DNA of 64,000 nucleotides from Echinometra lucunter (Eukaryota; Echinodermata; Echinoidea; Camarodonta; Echinometridae). Each line of letters opens with the position of its first letter. The first letter of the stretch is position 1. A program made the translations under genes and the position numbers. Below the pieces are notes generated by a model. The model saw nothing but the letters and a program-made list of their open reading frames with translations, ran no database searches and had not been told where the DNA came from. This document shows, in pieces, positions 21,760 through 34,815 of the stretch. Where the stretch lies: NCBI GenBank assembly GCA_029962745.1, contig CM057162.1:18189408-18253407 (forward strand). The letters are read 5' to 3'.

Positions 21760-22667
21760 GTGGTGTTGGGTGATAATTATGCTACTCACTGACTAAAATA
21801 TGATGATGGTGGCAATGGTAATGGAGATTCTGGTTATGGTGACTGAAGATGTGATGTTCATGAAGAGAAATGGTCAAATGATAATCAATTTGTAAAATTT
21901 TCGCTTTTTTCCTCTTAAGTGCGCAAAATGGACTCCCAAATTATATGGTTACTGTCATTTCTAAAACAGTTTTTTTTTTTTTTTTTTTTACTTTTTTTTT
22001 CATTAAGCTATTACAATAGAAAACGGACATTTTGAGTTTAGGAACATTTTTTTAACAGGACTTCATATATAAATCAGTGATTGGGGTAATAGATCATAAA
22101 AAGAAATGGCTGAGAAAAAAAAAGAATATATTAAAATGTTTCATGTCTTGTTTTTTTTTCATGATAATACACACATAAAAGTTGATCCTACTTTATCAAA
22201 AAAATTTATTGCTTAATATTCATCTTCAAATGTTGTTTCAGTAGTTTGGCTCTCGAAATAAGTGAAGTGATTATAAAACAGTTTACTAATACGTCTTCAA
22301 TCGTACTTGTATGAGCAACTTTTTGCAGTTTAAGATGAAGCTGCCAAATTGTGCTCCCTATGAAAAGCGGGAACATTGAAGCCACCAAGGGGAGAAAAAA
22401 ACGAAAGAAAGACTCAGCATTGCGCAGTAATGTTCTATATAATGTTCTATGTAATATATTGTATAGTTTATTGTCGCAGAGGACGCTCGACCACTAAAAT
22501 CCACAGAGCACAGAGGTGCATGCTGCATGCATGCAACTTCTCACTTCACAGCTGGATATCGTGTAATACGATACCAAAACACAAAACGGCGTTCCACACC
22601 AGCACCGTTACCTGCACCGTATACCAGGAAGCGGAGTTTGGTGGTGTTTGGCGGAATTTTGGAAACC
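21760..22667. other. Upstream region of Ig gene B
   Basis: AT-rich sequence, then from about 22470 more GC-balanced sequence containing GTCGCAGAGGACGCTCG and repeated GCATGC. The last 200 bp before the ATG may be 5' UTR and core promoter. No unambiguous TATA box or initiator was recognised. Confidence 0.4.
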
Positions 22668-22746
22668 ATGTTTGACATATTTTCTCACGTTTGGACCAAT
22701 ATGCTGCCTTCCAAAGGATTTATAGCAGTAGTATTGGTGACCTTTT
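22668..22746 (+). CDS. Ig gene B exon 1 (signal peptide)
   Basis: ATG in context GAAACC. 26 codons plus one base end at a GTAAGT donor in phase 1. The hydrophobic run FIAVVLVTF continues into exon 2 (CLCFCDVSA), giving a typical signal peptide with cleavage near VSA. This fit across a 9.5-kb intron is the reason for treating gene B as separate from gene A. Confidence 0.65.
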
Positions 22747-23292
22747 GTAAGTATCAATCTTTTTGTTTTCAGATTATATAGTCTATGTAGGAAAAGTGAG
22801 CTCAAACAAAACAGATCAATTATTACCAGGCCTCCGCCAGGCTTTGGCCGCTGGTGTCAATGGAAGTCATTCTTTCAGTGCACAGAATATGTATGCATGG
22901 AGCGCGCGGCTTTTCAACGGCATTGTGGAGAGTGTAGCCGGGCTGTTCGGCTTGGATGGATGTTGACGGGTGGTCGCGTGGCTGGCTGGCGGCAATGTAA
23001 TTAATGTCGAATGCATCGTTGAACAATTCTTAAAACTGTGATGGAATTCGCCCCTAAATTTCGACATGGGCGTAAGTTATATTTGAGTTAGTCTTGGTGT
23101 GTCGCATTTTATTAAGCTGAAGGGAGATTATTTTATTTTGCATTGTTACTTTGGAGTAGGGCCTGTGTAGTAGAAAATTGCAATTAAAGAAAATAATAAA
23201 AATTTGGCACCTATCACTTGGTCATGACATTGCTTCCTTTTGCCAAAGTAGTGCGTAGCCCAAATGAGGTTTTTGTTTATTTCCAAGATAAT

Positions 23293-23325
<33 letters not shown>

Positions 23326-23858
23326 GGGGGGGGGNNNNNNNNNNNNNNNNNNNNNNNNNNNNNNNNNNNNNNNNNNNNNNNNNNNNNNNNNNNNNNNNNN
23401 NNNNNNNNNNNNNNNNNNNNNNNNNNNNNNNNNNNNNNNNNNNNNNNNNNNNNNNNNNNNNNNNNNNNNNNNNNNNNNNNNNNNNNNNNNNNNNNNNNNN
23501 NNNNNNNNNNNNNNNNNNNNNNNNNNNNNNNNNNNNNNNNNNNNNNNNNNNNNNNNNNNNNNNNNNNNNNNNNNNNNNNNNNNNNNNNNNNNNNNNNNNN
23601 NNNNNNNNNNNNNNNNNNNNNNNNNNNNNNNNNNNNNNNNNNNNNNNNNNNNNNNNNNNNNNNNNNNNNNNNNNNNNNNNNNNNNNNNNNNNNNNNNNNN
23701 NNNNNNNNNNNNNNNNNNNNNNNNNNNNNNNNNNNNNNNNNNNNNNNNNNNNNNNNNNNNNNNNNNNNNNNNNNNNNNNNNNNNNNNNNNNNNNNNNNNN
23801 NNNNNNNNNNNNNNNNNNNNNNNNNNNNNNNNNNTTTTTTTTTTTTTGGGGGGGGGGG

Positions 23859-23897
<39 letters not shown>

Positions 23898-24083
23898 TTT
23901 TAACCAGGATTCAAATTGTTGTTGATGAGGATGATGGTGGTTGGGGTGGTGATAATGATGCTATTATGGAGTGCAGAAAAATAAGGGGAAAAGAAAGAAT
24001 TATAAAAGTAAGAGGAAATATATAAATAAGAGAGAAATTAAAAGAAGGCATAGTAATTATACATAGTAGTAGCAGTAGTAGTG

Positions 24084-24133
<50 letters not shown>

Positions 24134-24543
24134 TGTTGTTGTTGTAGTAGTAGTAGTAGTGGTAGTAGTAGTAGTAGTAGTAGTAGTACATGTAGCTAGT
24201 AGTAGTAGTAGTAATACAGTGGACACTCGGTATAAAGAGATCTGGGGGTGTAACATAAAAAATACAATCAGTTTTACGATTAATATCAATCGTAAGTCTA
24301 TGGCAAACCATGTACTAAAGAGATACAACTGATTGTAAGATTGATTGATATCTTTATGTTACACCCCACTGATATAACAAAATTCCTGATAATTATAAGA
24401 AGGTAATATTCCGTTCCCAGCTCTTTATATTCTATTGTTTTTTAATCCTGAGATAACAAGATTCCTGCTATAACAAGGTAGTTTTGAGTTTTGATGGTCC
24501 CAAGGACCTCGTTATACCGAGTTTCCTCTGTAGTATAGTAGTG

Positions 24544-24576
<33 letters not shown>

Positions 24577-24619
24577 GTAGTAGTAGTAGTAATAGTAGTA
24601 GTAGTAGTAGTAGTAGTAA

Positions 24620-24661
<42 letters not shown>

Positions 24662-27017
24662 AAGAAGAAGAAGAAGAAGAAGAAGAAGAAGAAGAAGAAG
24701 AAGAAGAAGAGGAGGAGAACTGAGGAGTGTGGGGGGGGGGGTCCAAGCGAGAGCTGGTATATAGACCTATAATAGGGAGCAAAGACATTCGCAGATCGGT
24801 CGATTATAAAAACGTTATTTTTGGCTGCAAGGTCAAGTTCTATGCTCTAGATGCAGTGTAAGCATAATGTTTATGTTTTAAGACGGGCATTCGTTAAACA
24901 AAAATCAATTTTAACTTCGGGCTACAAGATGCAGGTATGAATCTTCGAAAAAAATGCCTTGGGGCTGCTATGCTCTCTCTCTGTCTCTCTCTGTCTCTAT
25001 CTTTCTGTCTAACTCTACTTTTTATCTTGTTCATCTCTCTTTTTACAGAAAAGAAAAATAAAGATGGATGTAAGGGGGCGAAATGAAAACGGAATCATCC
25101 CTCCCCCTCCCCCCTCCCCCCCCCCCCCCCCCCCCCCCCGCGCAGAAAAACAACACGCATTTCTTTTCATTCTGAATGACAACTTTAAAAATATTTGTCC
25201 CATTGTGCAAGTAATAATTGTGGTTTGGGTATATCATGTATATGGGAATTTTCATAACGAACTTCCCTGACTACCGCCATATTTCACGGGTTGAATCTTT
25301 TACATAAAAACAACATGTAAACGCAAACTGAACAAATCTAGTTGATCACTCTGCTTTGTTTCGAGTTGTACATGAACTGACTAAATCCTATTGTATACTT
25401 GCCAAATGTCCGTATATAATCACTCCTTAGTAGCCAGCAACACGCTAATCAGTAATTATTGATATCCAAATGACTTCTTCAGCGGTGTTGAAATTTGTCA
25501 TTTATTTTTATTGATGGGAAATGTGCGAACGAGCTGGCAAACCACCCATTGCTGCCACCTATTTTTCAAGCCAACTGACGCAACTAAGCGCTCCAACTGC
25601 GACCCGATTTGGAAAGAAATTGCATTAATTGTTCATTCGTGATTAGACATGAAAGTTTAAACGATTGTATAACTGAAGTTCGGAATAATGATATGAATAT
25701 AAAAATCGTATTTTGGTCTAATAATATCATTTTAGACGGAATAAAGACAAAATCATCTTCCTATCTTATTATACAATCGAAAGATTACAAGCTAGATCTG
25801 TATTTCTATAGAATGCAGTACTAACTAATGATCTTACATGTTTGAATGTTCATATCACAAGTAACAATATTTTCATCCCCCCCCCTTCCCCCCCCCCAAA
25901 AAAAAAAAGAACCCCAGAGACATAGTAGTGTGTGATAGGCTTCATAATCTCTTCTAAAACAATACTGTCCAATACAGTCCTATAGTCTATACCATAATAT
26001 GAGGGATAACTCCCATCTCCTTTGCAGGCATGCATGCCTGATGTGTTCAACATTGTACCAGGAGGAGAGAGCGGAATTGTACAGGCTATTCCATTCCATA
26101 AGTCATTTTTGCATAACAATGCGCAGGCCAGGCCAGCATGTATACGAGCATTACCTCCAAGATACGAGCAAGCAGAGAACATAATTTTGTTTTTAATTGG
26201 AGAAGGTTGAAGTTTAATATATAAACCTTGAATAAATAAAGTCGCTGATCCCTGTTTAATGACCCATGGATATAGCGTTGTTTGCTCAGTGAGTCATGCA
26301 AATTAATATTTGACGCGAAAACCACGAGGGATCGAGAAAATGACATGGAAGGAACAAAATTACTATACATGCATGGATTTAGGAAATAAAAGCTATATAA
26401 AAAGAGACTTTAGACAGAAAAAAATTTCACTTTTGAAAACTTGCTCAGATTTTTCCCCGATATAGCGACAATTTATGCAGGAAGATGAAGACATAAAATC
26501 AAGAGTTGGTCAGTTAATGCCGAAAGAAAATACATTAAAGAGAGCGAGAGAGAGATATAGCGAGAAAAGGGAAGGTAAGACTCGGAGAGTGATAAATTTA
26601 TGAAGAAGGAGTACCCTAGAAATGAAGGGCGATGTGAAATGTCCAGGTTGTAAAACACGATTTATTGTATCATAAACAGGGGAAAGCAATTGGTAAGTAT
26701 TAACAGATATATATATAGAGAGAGAGAGAGAGGGGGGGGGGGGGGAGAAGGGGGTGTTTGTTGGAATTGGTGGAAACTGGAAAGGTAAAGATAAAATCCA
26801 TTTATGCAGCGATGAGTCACTAGCAAACGACAAAAGCCATGTTCATCATTGGTATACCATTGTCTATTGTGCTTTATAGATCCATGAAGAAATATTTCTT
26901 TGTGTATGCATGCACCAGTGGAAATCATTGTCATTTGTCAAACGAACATCTTGCGATGACAGATGAACTTTGCTGTTTATTCACCTGGTGCGAAAGCTCT
27001 TATGCCAATACCATCAC

Positions 27018-27052
<35 letters not shown>

Positions 27053-30000
27053 GGGGGGGGGGGTCCTTAAACGATAGCTATGCTTTTGGGGAGCTTTTGG
27101 TTGGTCATGATTAGGACCATCACCGTCATTCTTTTTTATAGTTTTTTGATTGTTTTTTTTTTAATATTATGAATTCTCACTTTCCGAATTTCACACTGAT
27201 GACGAAAACCAATGTACATGTTGGCAGTAAACGTTTTTGTGATACAATCATACCTGGTATTTCAGGCTTTAATTACCATATACCTTGGATTTATTCAATG
27301 TACCCCCCCCCCAATCAGGTGCATGTATCCAAGAAGGAAAAAAAAAAGAAAAGAAAAATATCGTAATCTCCATTAGCATTCAACATTAAATCTAAGCGAG
27401 GTGGAAATGAAACTCTATTCGTCAGAATGAGTTACAAAGTCATATGACCTGCGATAAAGAGATTTTTGTTTTCTTTTAAAAATTATGAAAAATTGTTGCA
27501 TTAGGCCAGGGCAAATCGAAATTATGAACCGTTCGTCTCGTCATAATTGGTTTTGTATGACAGCAGTATTCGCTTTTTTACCCAGTTGTATGTACATAAA
27601 TTGAGAAGGCATGCATGCATCAACATAATAGGCTTTTATCCATTGGGGTATTACACCAATTTTCTCCAGAGTGCAATTTGTTTCAATAAAAGGTCGTCCC
27701 ATTTTTATGCATCCAGTAAAGGCAGTTTGCATCACAATTGCTTCTCTCGTGTTAACAGTAAACCATGGACAGAGACATTCGACAAGGTACAAAAATAAAG
27801 GTAATCCAGTTTAGACAGCATAATATCAAAATGGATTATGGTATTTTATGGATATGATAATGAAGATTTATCGTCTAATAAACCTCTATTCTATGAATAT
27901 TTTGTAATATTTGTACGTGTTCAGCATTTAAATTGCCGTTCCTATGTAGGCCACAAACGTATCTTTCCGTCGAGCATGTTGGCGAACTGGCACATATTCT
28001 CCACAAGGCTAGGGTCTTTTGCACGATTTTGACAGCTTTCTATAGTTTTCAATTGCGGATTTTCTCTTTTATTTCATTAATGGCACAGCCGTCATAAAAA
28101 GAAATATTCAGATAAGATAAAAACAATTCCACATCCCTGTCCTCTTTTAAATGATATAGTTCCCCAAGTACTTGGAATTCTCGTGGAGGATGGTGAAGAC
28201 GGGGGGGGGGGGGGGGGGGTGAAAGAACGAATGAGTGACTTAATAGCTCAATGAATAAAATCATTCATTATTTGAAAATAATAAATCGAGTTTGCGTACT
28301 TTGTACAATGACGGTCTGGGATATCACGATTGATTTATTTAGACACGGTAAAAGCCCAGTTCAGCTTCTCGGCTGGTTTTCAAAGGGGCCGTGTGACAAT
28401 TAGAAACAATGAAATACATGAAATATGAATTCAAATACCAAACAGTTACAAGTACAAATCATAACAAAGTAAAATACATAAATATTACAAATTTTAAATG
28501 AGGTTTAAAAACATATTATATATCACAAACATAAAATAGACAAAAGTAATTAAGAATTTACATAAAATTAGGCGGAAATAAAATAAACCTAGAATGTGTA
28601 AATACATTTTAACGAAATATGAAAACAAAAGTATGATGTATGCAACGAAATTATTAATGCTCAGAAGTAAAAATAAAAATCAAAACAAGAATCTAACATT
28701 ATATAAAACCAAACATATTAAACCGCAATCGCATGAACAAAATGAGAAAACAAAAGCATAAAACCATAAAAATTGAATTAAAGGAACATGTATGTATACA
28801 TATAAAACGTTAGAAAAAAGGGGAAAATGCAGTACTATGATTTTTACAGGGGAAATTATTTTGATTTTGAAAGTAGAATGAATGAATGAATGAATGATAC
28901 TAGATAGATAGATAGACAGATAGATAGAAAGATACATATGTAGAGAGGTATGGAAGGTACAAATGGGGGCAGAAGCATTCAAACATCTGATTTCGAAATT
29001 TCTCTCTGCGTACTTTCTTCCCTCTTGCTCCTTGAATTATCAAAATGGCACTTTCATATCTTGAATTTGTGAAAGAAAACCCTTTAAACGGTAAGACTAT
29101 TTCCCAGGCCGCCACGCACGAGATCATTATAAATTCACTATATATCATGTATATTGAGGCACTAAATTTGCTATCAGCTTCGATTGGCAAGCAAAAAATA
29201 AATAAGAAAAAACAGTGGAATAAATATAAATCGCTGAATAAATCAGCCAATACAGTCAATGCACTGGCGTAAATCCGTGTTGATGGGTGGGGGGGGGGGG
29301 GATGATTGAAATATTTTGGCATTTTTTTTTGCAATCATGTTTTTAGATATGCAAGGAATTGTCATTGCCGCTCTTTATTTGCATTTTATGATTCAATAAT
29401 ATTGTTTTATTTGTTAAGCGGTATTTTAGGAAGAATTTTCACCAATAAAACAATTATCTCTTGTGATTTTTTTTTTCATTTCTTTCGTAAAAAGTGGGGG
29501 ATGTTTGTACAGGCCATCCCCCCCCCCCCGCCCCCCGGGATTTACGCCAGTGATAAAATGTCAGGCAGATTCTTAGAATTAAAGGCATTGGCTAACTTTG
29601 TGGGTAGCTGATTTAAAAATTTCTCAAAATAAGATGAAACATTGTATATGAGTACTTGTACTTGTACTTAAAAAGCCTGAAACCGACCATAATTTGGAGT
29701 GAAAAAGTGTAAGTTAGACGCAAACGGCGATGTTATTATCCTTCGTCTCACGAGACAATCACTAAGAGGACCACTTTGCTTGAATTTGAAAATGCCGTTA
29801 TGTGCCTCCCGCCGCGTGATTCGCCAATACACACAGTACGGTAAGTTGAGTCATACGCGCATGCGCATTCCCTATGTCTATTCTGTGCAACCGACCCTCG
29901 TATAGTTTTCAAACACTGGTTCACATTTTTTATATTTAAGAATACTTCCTGTGGATATTATGCTTTCAAACTTTCAGACTAGTATTTTTGCACTATAACC

Positions 30001-33000
30001 CTATGTTTATCCCATTTTCAAGTAACAAAGCAAGATTTTTTTGTAAATCATAACAATGTTAACCAATGTCTTTAAGTCAAGAAGTAAAATTGCTAATATG
30101 ACCTGCATAACTATGAATTCAAGAATGTTGTACATAGGGTAATACATCTCTCTACTGCATGTAGTTCACTTTTTCCATTTTTTTTTTCATTTCAGTTTGA
30201 GAATAAGAGCATTTAAAGCTTAATAAAATGGATAAATCTACTTTACTTCTCTTCTTCCCTTGAAAATGTGGTAAAAGACCCCTTTAACCCAACCCCGCGC
30301 CACACACGGCGTAATAAATCTGTATACCGCGGCACTCAATTTGATATTGGTGTGATTGGATTGGCACAGAATGAACCGCGCTTTCGTAGGAAATTTCATT
30401 AGGACGTTCTCTAAGAAGATTATTGATTTGATATAATTGTTATGCATCAACTGTCGAGATACCTGCTTCAAGAAAGAACACGATGTGACGTTGGGAGAAA
30501 GATAGATTTAATGTATGATGGAATTCCAGCAAGCGTGATGCATGCATGCCACGATGAACTGATCATAATGAAAGTAAAGAAGAAGTAATATTGCATGGGG
30601 GAAGAGAGTCGTCTTGGCTCCCTTGACCTAATAATAAAGAAATATTGTTTGTTTCTTTATGTAGGTATTCATGTATTTGTTATTTCTTTATTTATCTGTT
30701 TGTCTGTTTATTATTTTCTCTTTGTTTCTTTTTCTTTTTATTTATTTGAATTCATTTGTTTTAACCGTCAGTATTGACTAAAATATTTTGCCCGTGTTGC
30801 AACTCCTTGCATAAATTAGAGACAGCTTTTGTTTTACTTAGAATCCATAATGAGATTAATTACTTCAGGTAAATGAAATGATTACAAAAGCAAGATCCAC
30901 TCTTAAAAAATGACCGGGAAAAGATTCCGCTGGGGCCACACTTCGTTCCGGGTAAACAAAAAAAAAAGACCCGGAATAAAGTAAAAATGACACAGAATAA
31001 GGTCAAATGTGACCCAGAAGCAAGTCTCCATGACCCTATTCCGGGTCATTTTTTTTTTCATCCGGAACGGAGTGTGGCCCCAACGGACTCTTTCCGGGTC
31101 AATCTGACCCGGAATTTTTAAGAGTGCGGGACATATTTTCAAAGTGATATGTTTTGTTCCTTGATTGACCTCAACTTGACCTAGCCTCGGCATTGGAAGA
31201 GAGAGAGAGAGAGAGAAGACGGAAATGGAGAGAAGGGCTCTGGCATATTAGAAAGGGAAGCAGAGATGGAAGGGTTATTCAGCTGGTTGAGGGTAATAAA
31301 AAGAAGATAGAGAAAGGGGTGGTATACGAGGTGGACATGCAAAAAGGTTAATAGAGAGAGAGTGTGACCGTGTGTGAAAGGGGTCAGGCGGGGTTTGGGG
31401 GAGACGAAAAGAAAGATGGGGAGAGAATGGGAGAAAGATGGAAAGACAGAGAGAAGGTGATGGAAACAGACAGATAGACAGACAGAGAAAGGGAGAGAAG
31501 TATGATTAAGAAAGAAAGAGGGAGAGGAATGTATGCACAGAGCCTACCACTATCAGATCATGTTCTGCAAAGGAGCCGACCCATTTGTCTTATATCGATG
31601 GCGTAGTATAGCTCCATGCGTCAAAGCTTTCGTGACATTTCTTTGACATTTAAATTCCGGAATTAAATGCGACATTTTATGCCAGCATTAATGCTACCCC
31701 GAGGTCTTCGAAAGGCAAGAGGGTATACACTAATCTGCACTTTGTACGACCTCTTCTATTTGTGCGTTCTCGGTGGCTAAATTTGGTCACCAGTCCATGC
31801 ATAAGATACGAAACGTTCGTATGTTCAAACGTGCGTAGAAATATTTTGTCACCAAAAAAATAAAAAAATAAATAAATAAATGAAATATATTGAGAGAGTA
31901 TTTGATGGGCAGTATACAAGGTGACACAACTGACAAGATAATTTTAGACTATCAATCTCCTCATTGTAATGGCATCAGACTCTGTACCTCATAGATAATC
32001 CTCACAATTTTACATTATCATAGGCCGAAGCTTGAACAAAAGAAAATGACGGAAGGAGAGAGAGAGAAGGATGGATGGAAGACTTAGTGGAACAAATATT
32101 GTTCCGACCGCAGTTTTACTGCCAAATAAAAAAAACCCCAACATTTTATTGATGAAAGCATTGGACGAATCTTTCTGTATTCTCACTATGTTTCTACAGG
32201 TCTCTGTTTCTGTGATGTCTCTGCAACATCGCGCACGGTGGTGTTCGAGGGGAACTCGGCCGAGCTCGACTGCGAGGTCGAAGGCGCGGTCTACACCATC
32301 TCCTGGCAGAAGGGTGACGACCTTGCAACGGCGACGGAGGTCGCGTCTTTCGTAGGCGGTACCCGAGAGGGAAGCGAAGGTGATCGTATTTCGATGTCGC
32401 CGTCGAGATCGTTGATAATCAATGATGTCGATATAGAAGATGAAAGCCAGTATTTTTGTGTCATCAGGCCGACATCGTCAGCAAACGAAGTTGTTATTGA
32501 AGTAGAGTTGGTCGTTGCAGGTAATGTGCTTTCGTTTTTCTTTGTATACTTTTCTTTTTAAAATAGGGCCTGTTTAAAAGTGCAAGGACCGAAAAGAGGT
32601 TTCGTGTATTCATATTTCAGGTCAAAAATATTGGATGCATCATAAATAAAGAGAGGGGAAAGGGAATTTTTCTCGTTTGAATTGTTATTTATGTGTCTTT
32701 TTTCAAATAGTTTTCTCGCTGTATTTGTTACTATAATATCTGTATAGTTTTATTGTACTGTATGTGGGCGATCCTAACTCACAGGTTTTCTAACCTTCGT
32801 GGAAAGCCCTAAAGAATATTATATACGGTATTTTATGTTATTCTGTATTTTTATTTCATTTTGCGAAATAAATGAATTGAATTTAATTTAATTGGAATAG
32901 GTCCTCCAAACAGTGATGTCCAAACTGCAGAGTGACTTTTCGTGGAATCAACATGTTATGGCAAAAATGCTGTTGTGGTGTGTGCCTTGTTAAACATGTT

Positions 33001-33382
33001 ACTAGTAAGAAACGTGTCCTGTTGCTTTGGGATGATTACTCTAGCAATACCCTTTTTGCATTGCTTTTCTATTCTTTTCCTTTTCAGTACCTCCAGCGGA
33101 GTCATATCCTACCATTGTTTTACTGGAACCCACTTCTTCGCCCTCCCCAAACGCTTCTTGCCAATACACCATACCACAGGGCACCCAATCAGGGGCGTAG
33201 ACAGCGGGGGGGATGAGGGGTATGCATCCCCCCCACCTCACAAGGTGGGGGGGATGACATGTACAATCATCCCCCCCCCCAGGTTTTAGGGAAGAATGTT
33301 TTCTTACATTATCATTATAACAACAATAACAACAACAACAATAAACATAATAATAATAATAATACTACATTACTAAATATTA

Positions 33383-33463
<81 letters not shown>

Positions 33464-33488
33464 ATAATTATGATAACAGTAATAGTTG

Positions 33489-33520
<32 letters not shown>

Positions 33521-34774
33521 GTTAATGTGACTGAAATGGCGATTGCTATCATAACTATATCGATCATTATTCTGATTTATGTAGTTATTTATATTACTTT
33601 TGGGTAATTTCGGCGCCGTCTCAGTTTTTCTTAAGTGGTGTAATAGCAAAATTAAAAAAAAAAGATAAATAGCGTGATGTAAATATGCAATAATGTGTGT
33701 GACAGTCCATATTCTATATACGGTTGTCACGGTGCGTAGATCTTCAATTTACAGAGGCGGCGCTCCCGGGGGGCAGGGTGAACAGTGTTCCCCCTCCCCC
33801 CTCCCACTTTTCGAAGCATCCAAAAAGTGCCCCTTTTTACCCAACAAAAATGCCGCCTTTCAAACTTGTTCAGTGCCCTTCTTTTATCTTAGAAGGGCCC
33901 ATTTTCTTTGTTGATCAAGTGCCCTTTCGCTTTCTAATAAGTGCCCCTTTTCGTTTCAGATAAGTTACCCTTCTTAAAATCTACAGAAATGCGCTCTTTT
34001 ATGCCTTTCCCTTTTAATAGCGATCTGTTCCCTTGTTTTGTTTTCTGATAGTGTCCCTTTTCCATTCGGGCAAGTGCTTCCCACAACTGTAATTAGAAGG
34101 AACGGTGCCCCTTTATTGGGGGTATTTTTCTACTTTTCCTTTCTAAAGCTCGCTCGCTACGCTCGCTCGTACTTATGATATCTCACTCAAGGCAGTTCAA
34201 GTGTGTTGTAGCCATAAAGTCTTATATGTTCTAAGTTCCTGATGGTATTGTGCTCAAAACCCCATTCAATTTGAATATTTTCTCTGATAAAAAATAATCG
34301 GTAGCTACGAGACCTCACTAATGCGTTTAAACATTATAGCTTGGTCACTATAAGAAAAAATATATACAGAGTAAATGGAAGAAATTTACAATGATAATGG
34401 AACACGAATAAAATGAATTTCCGGAGCCACTCGAAATATACTGCAAATACCATGCCCTTCAGCAAAAATACCTAGCATTTTTTGCTCGCTCGCTTCGCTC
34501 GCTCACAATTGAGTAAGACAGAACAGTATACAATAATAGTGCAAAGTAGTTATTATCATGACTTGTAAAAGTATGTCAAAATGCACTTTAAAAGTGTGTT
34601 AAATAGAATTTAAGGGTATATTTTCCTTCTCGTGTTCAGCACTTGTAAGGGCCCCCTTTTTTCCCCCAAAGTGCCCTTTTTCGCTAGTGCCCCCCCACTT
34701 TGAAAGACGCTCCGCCGCCCTGTCTATTTATGTCTGTGCATTCGGGTGTGGGTGTGTATGTGTGCGTGCGTATG

Positions 34775-34815
<41 letters not shown>

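Noticed and set aside
23218..24025. Long open frames across the N block
   Set aside because: They consist of unknown bases plus homopolymers and carry no information.
24038..24788. Poly-Thr, poly-Tyr, poly-Val, poly-Ser and poly-Glu frames
   Set aside because: Products of TAG and AGA trinucleotide repeats.
33259..33730. Poly-Ile, poly-Asn and poly-Asp frames
   Set aside because: Microsatellite artefacts inside the exon-inserted hAT-like element.
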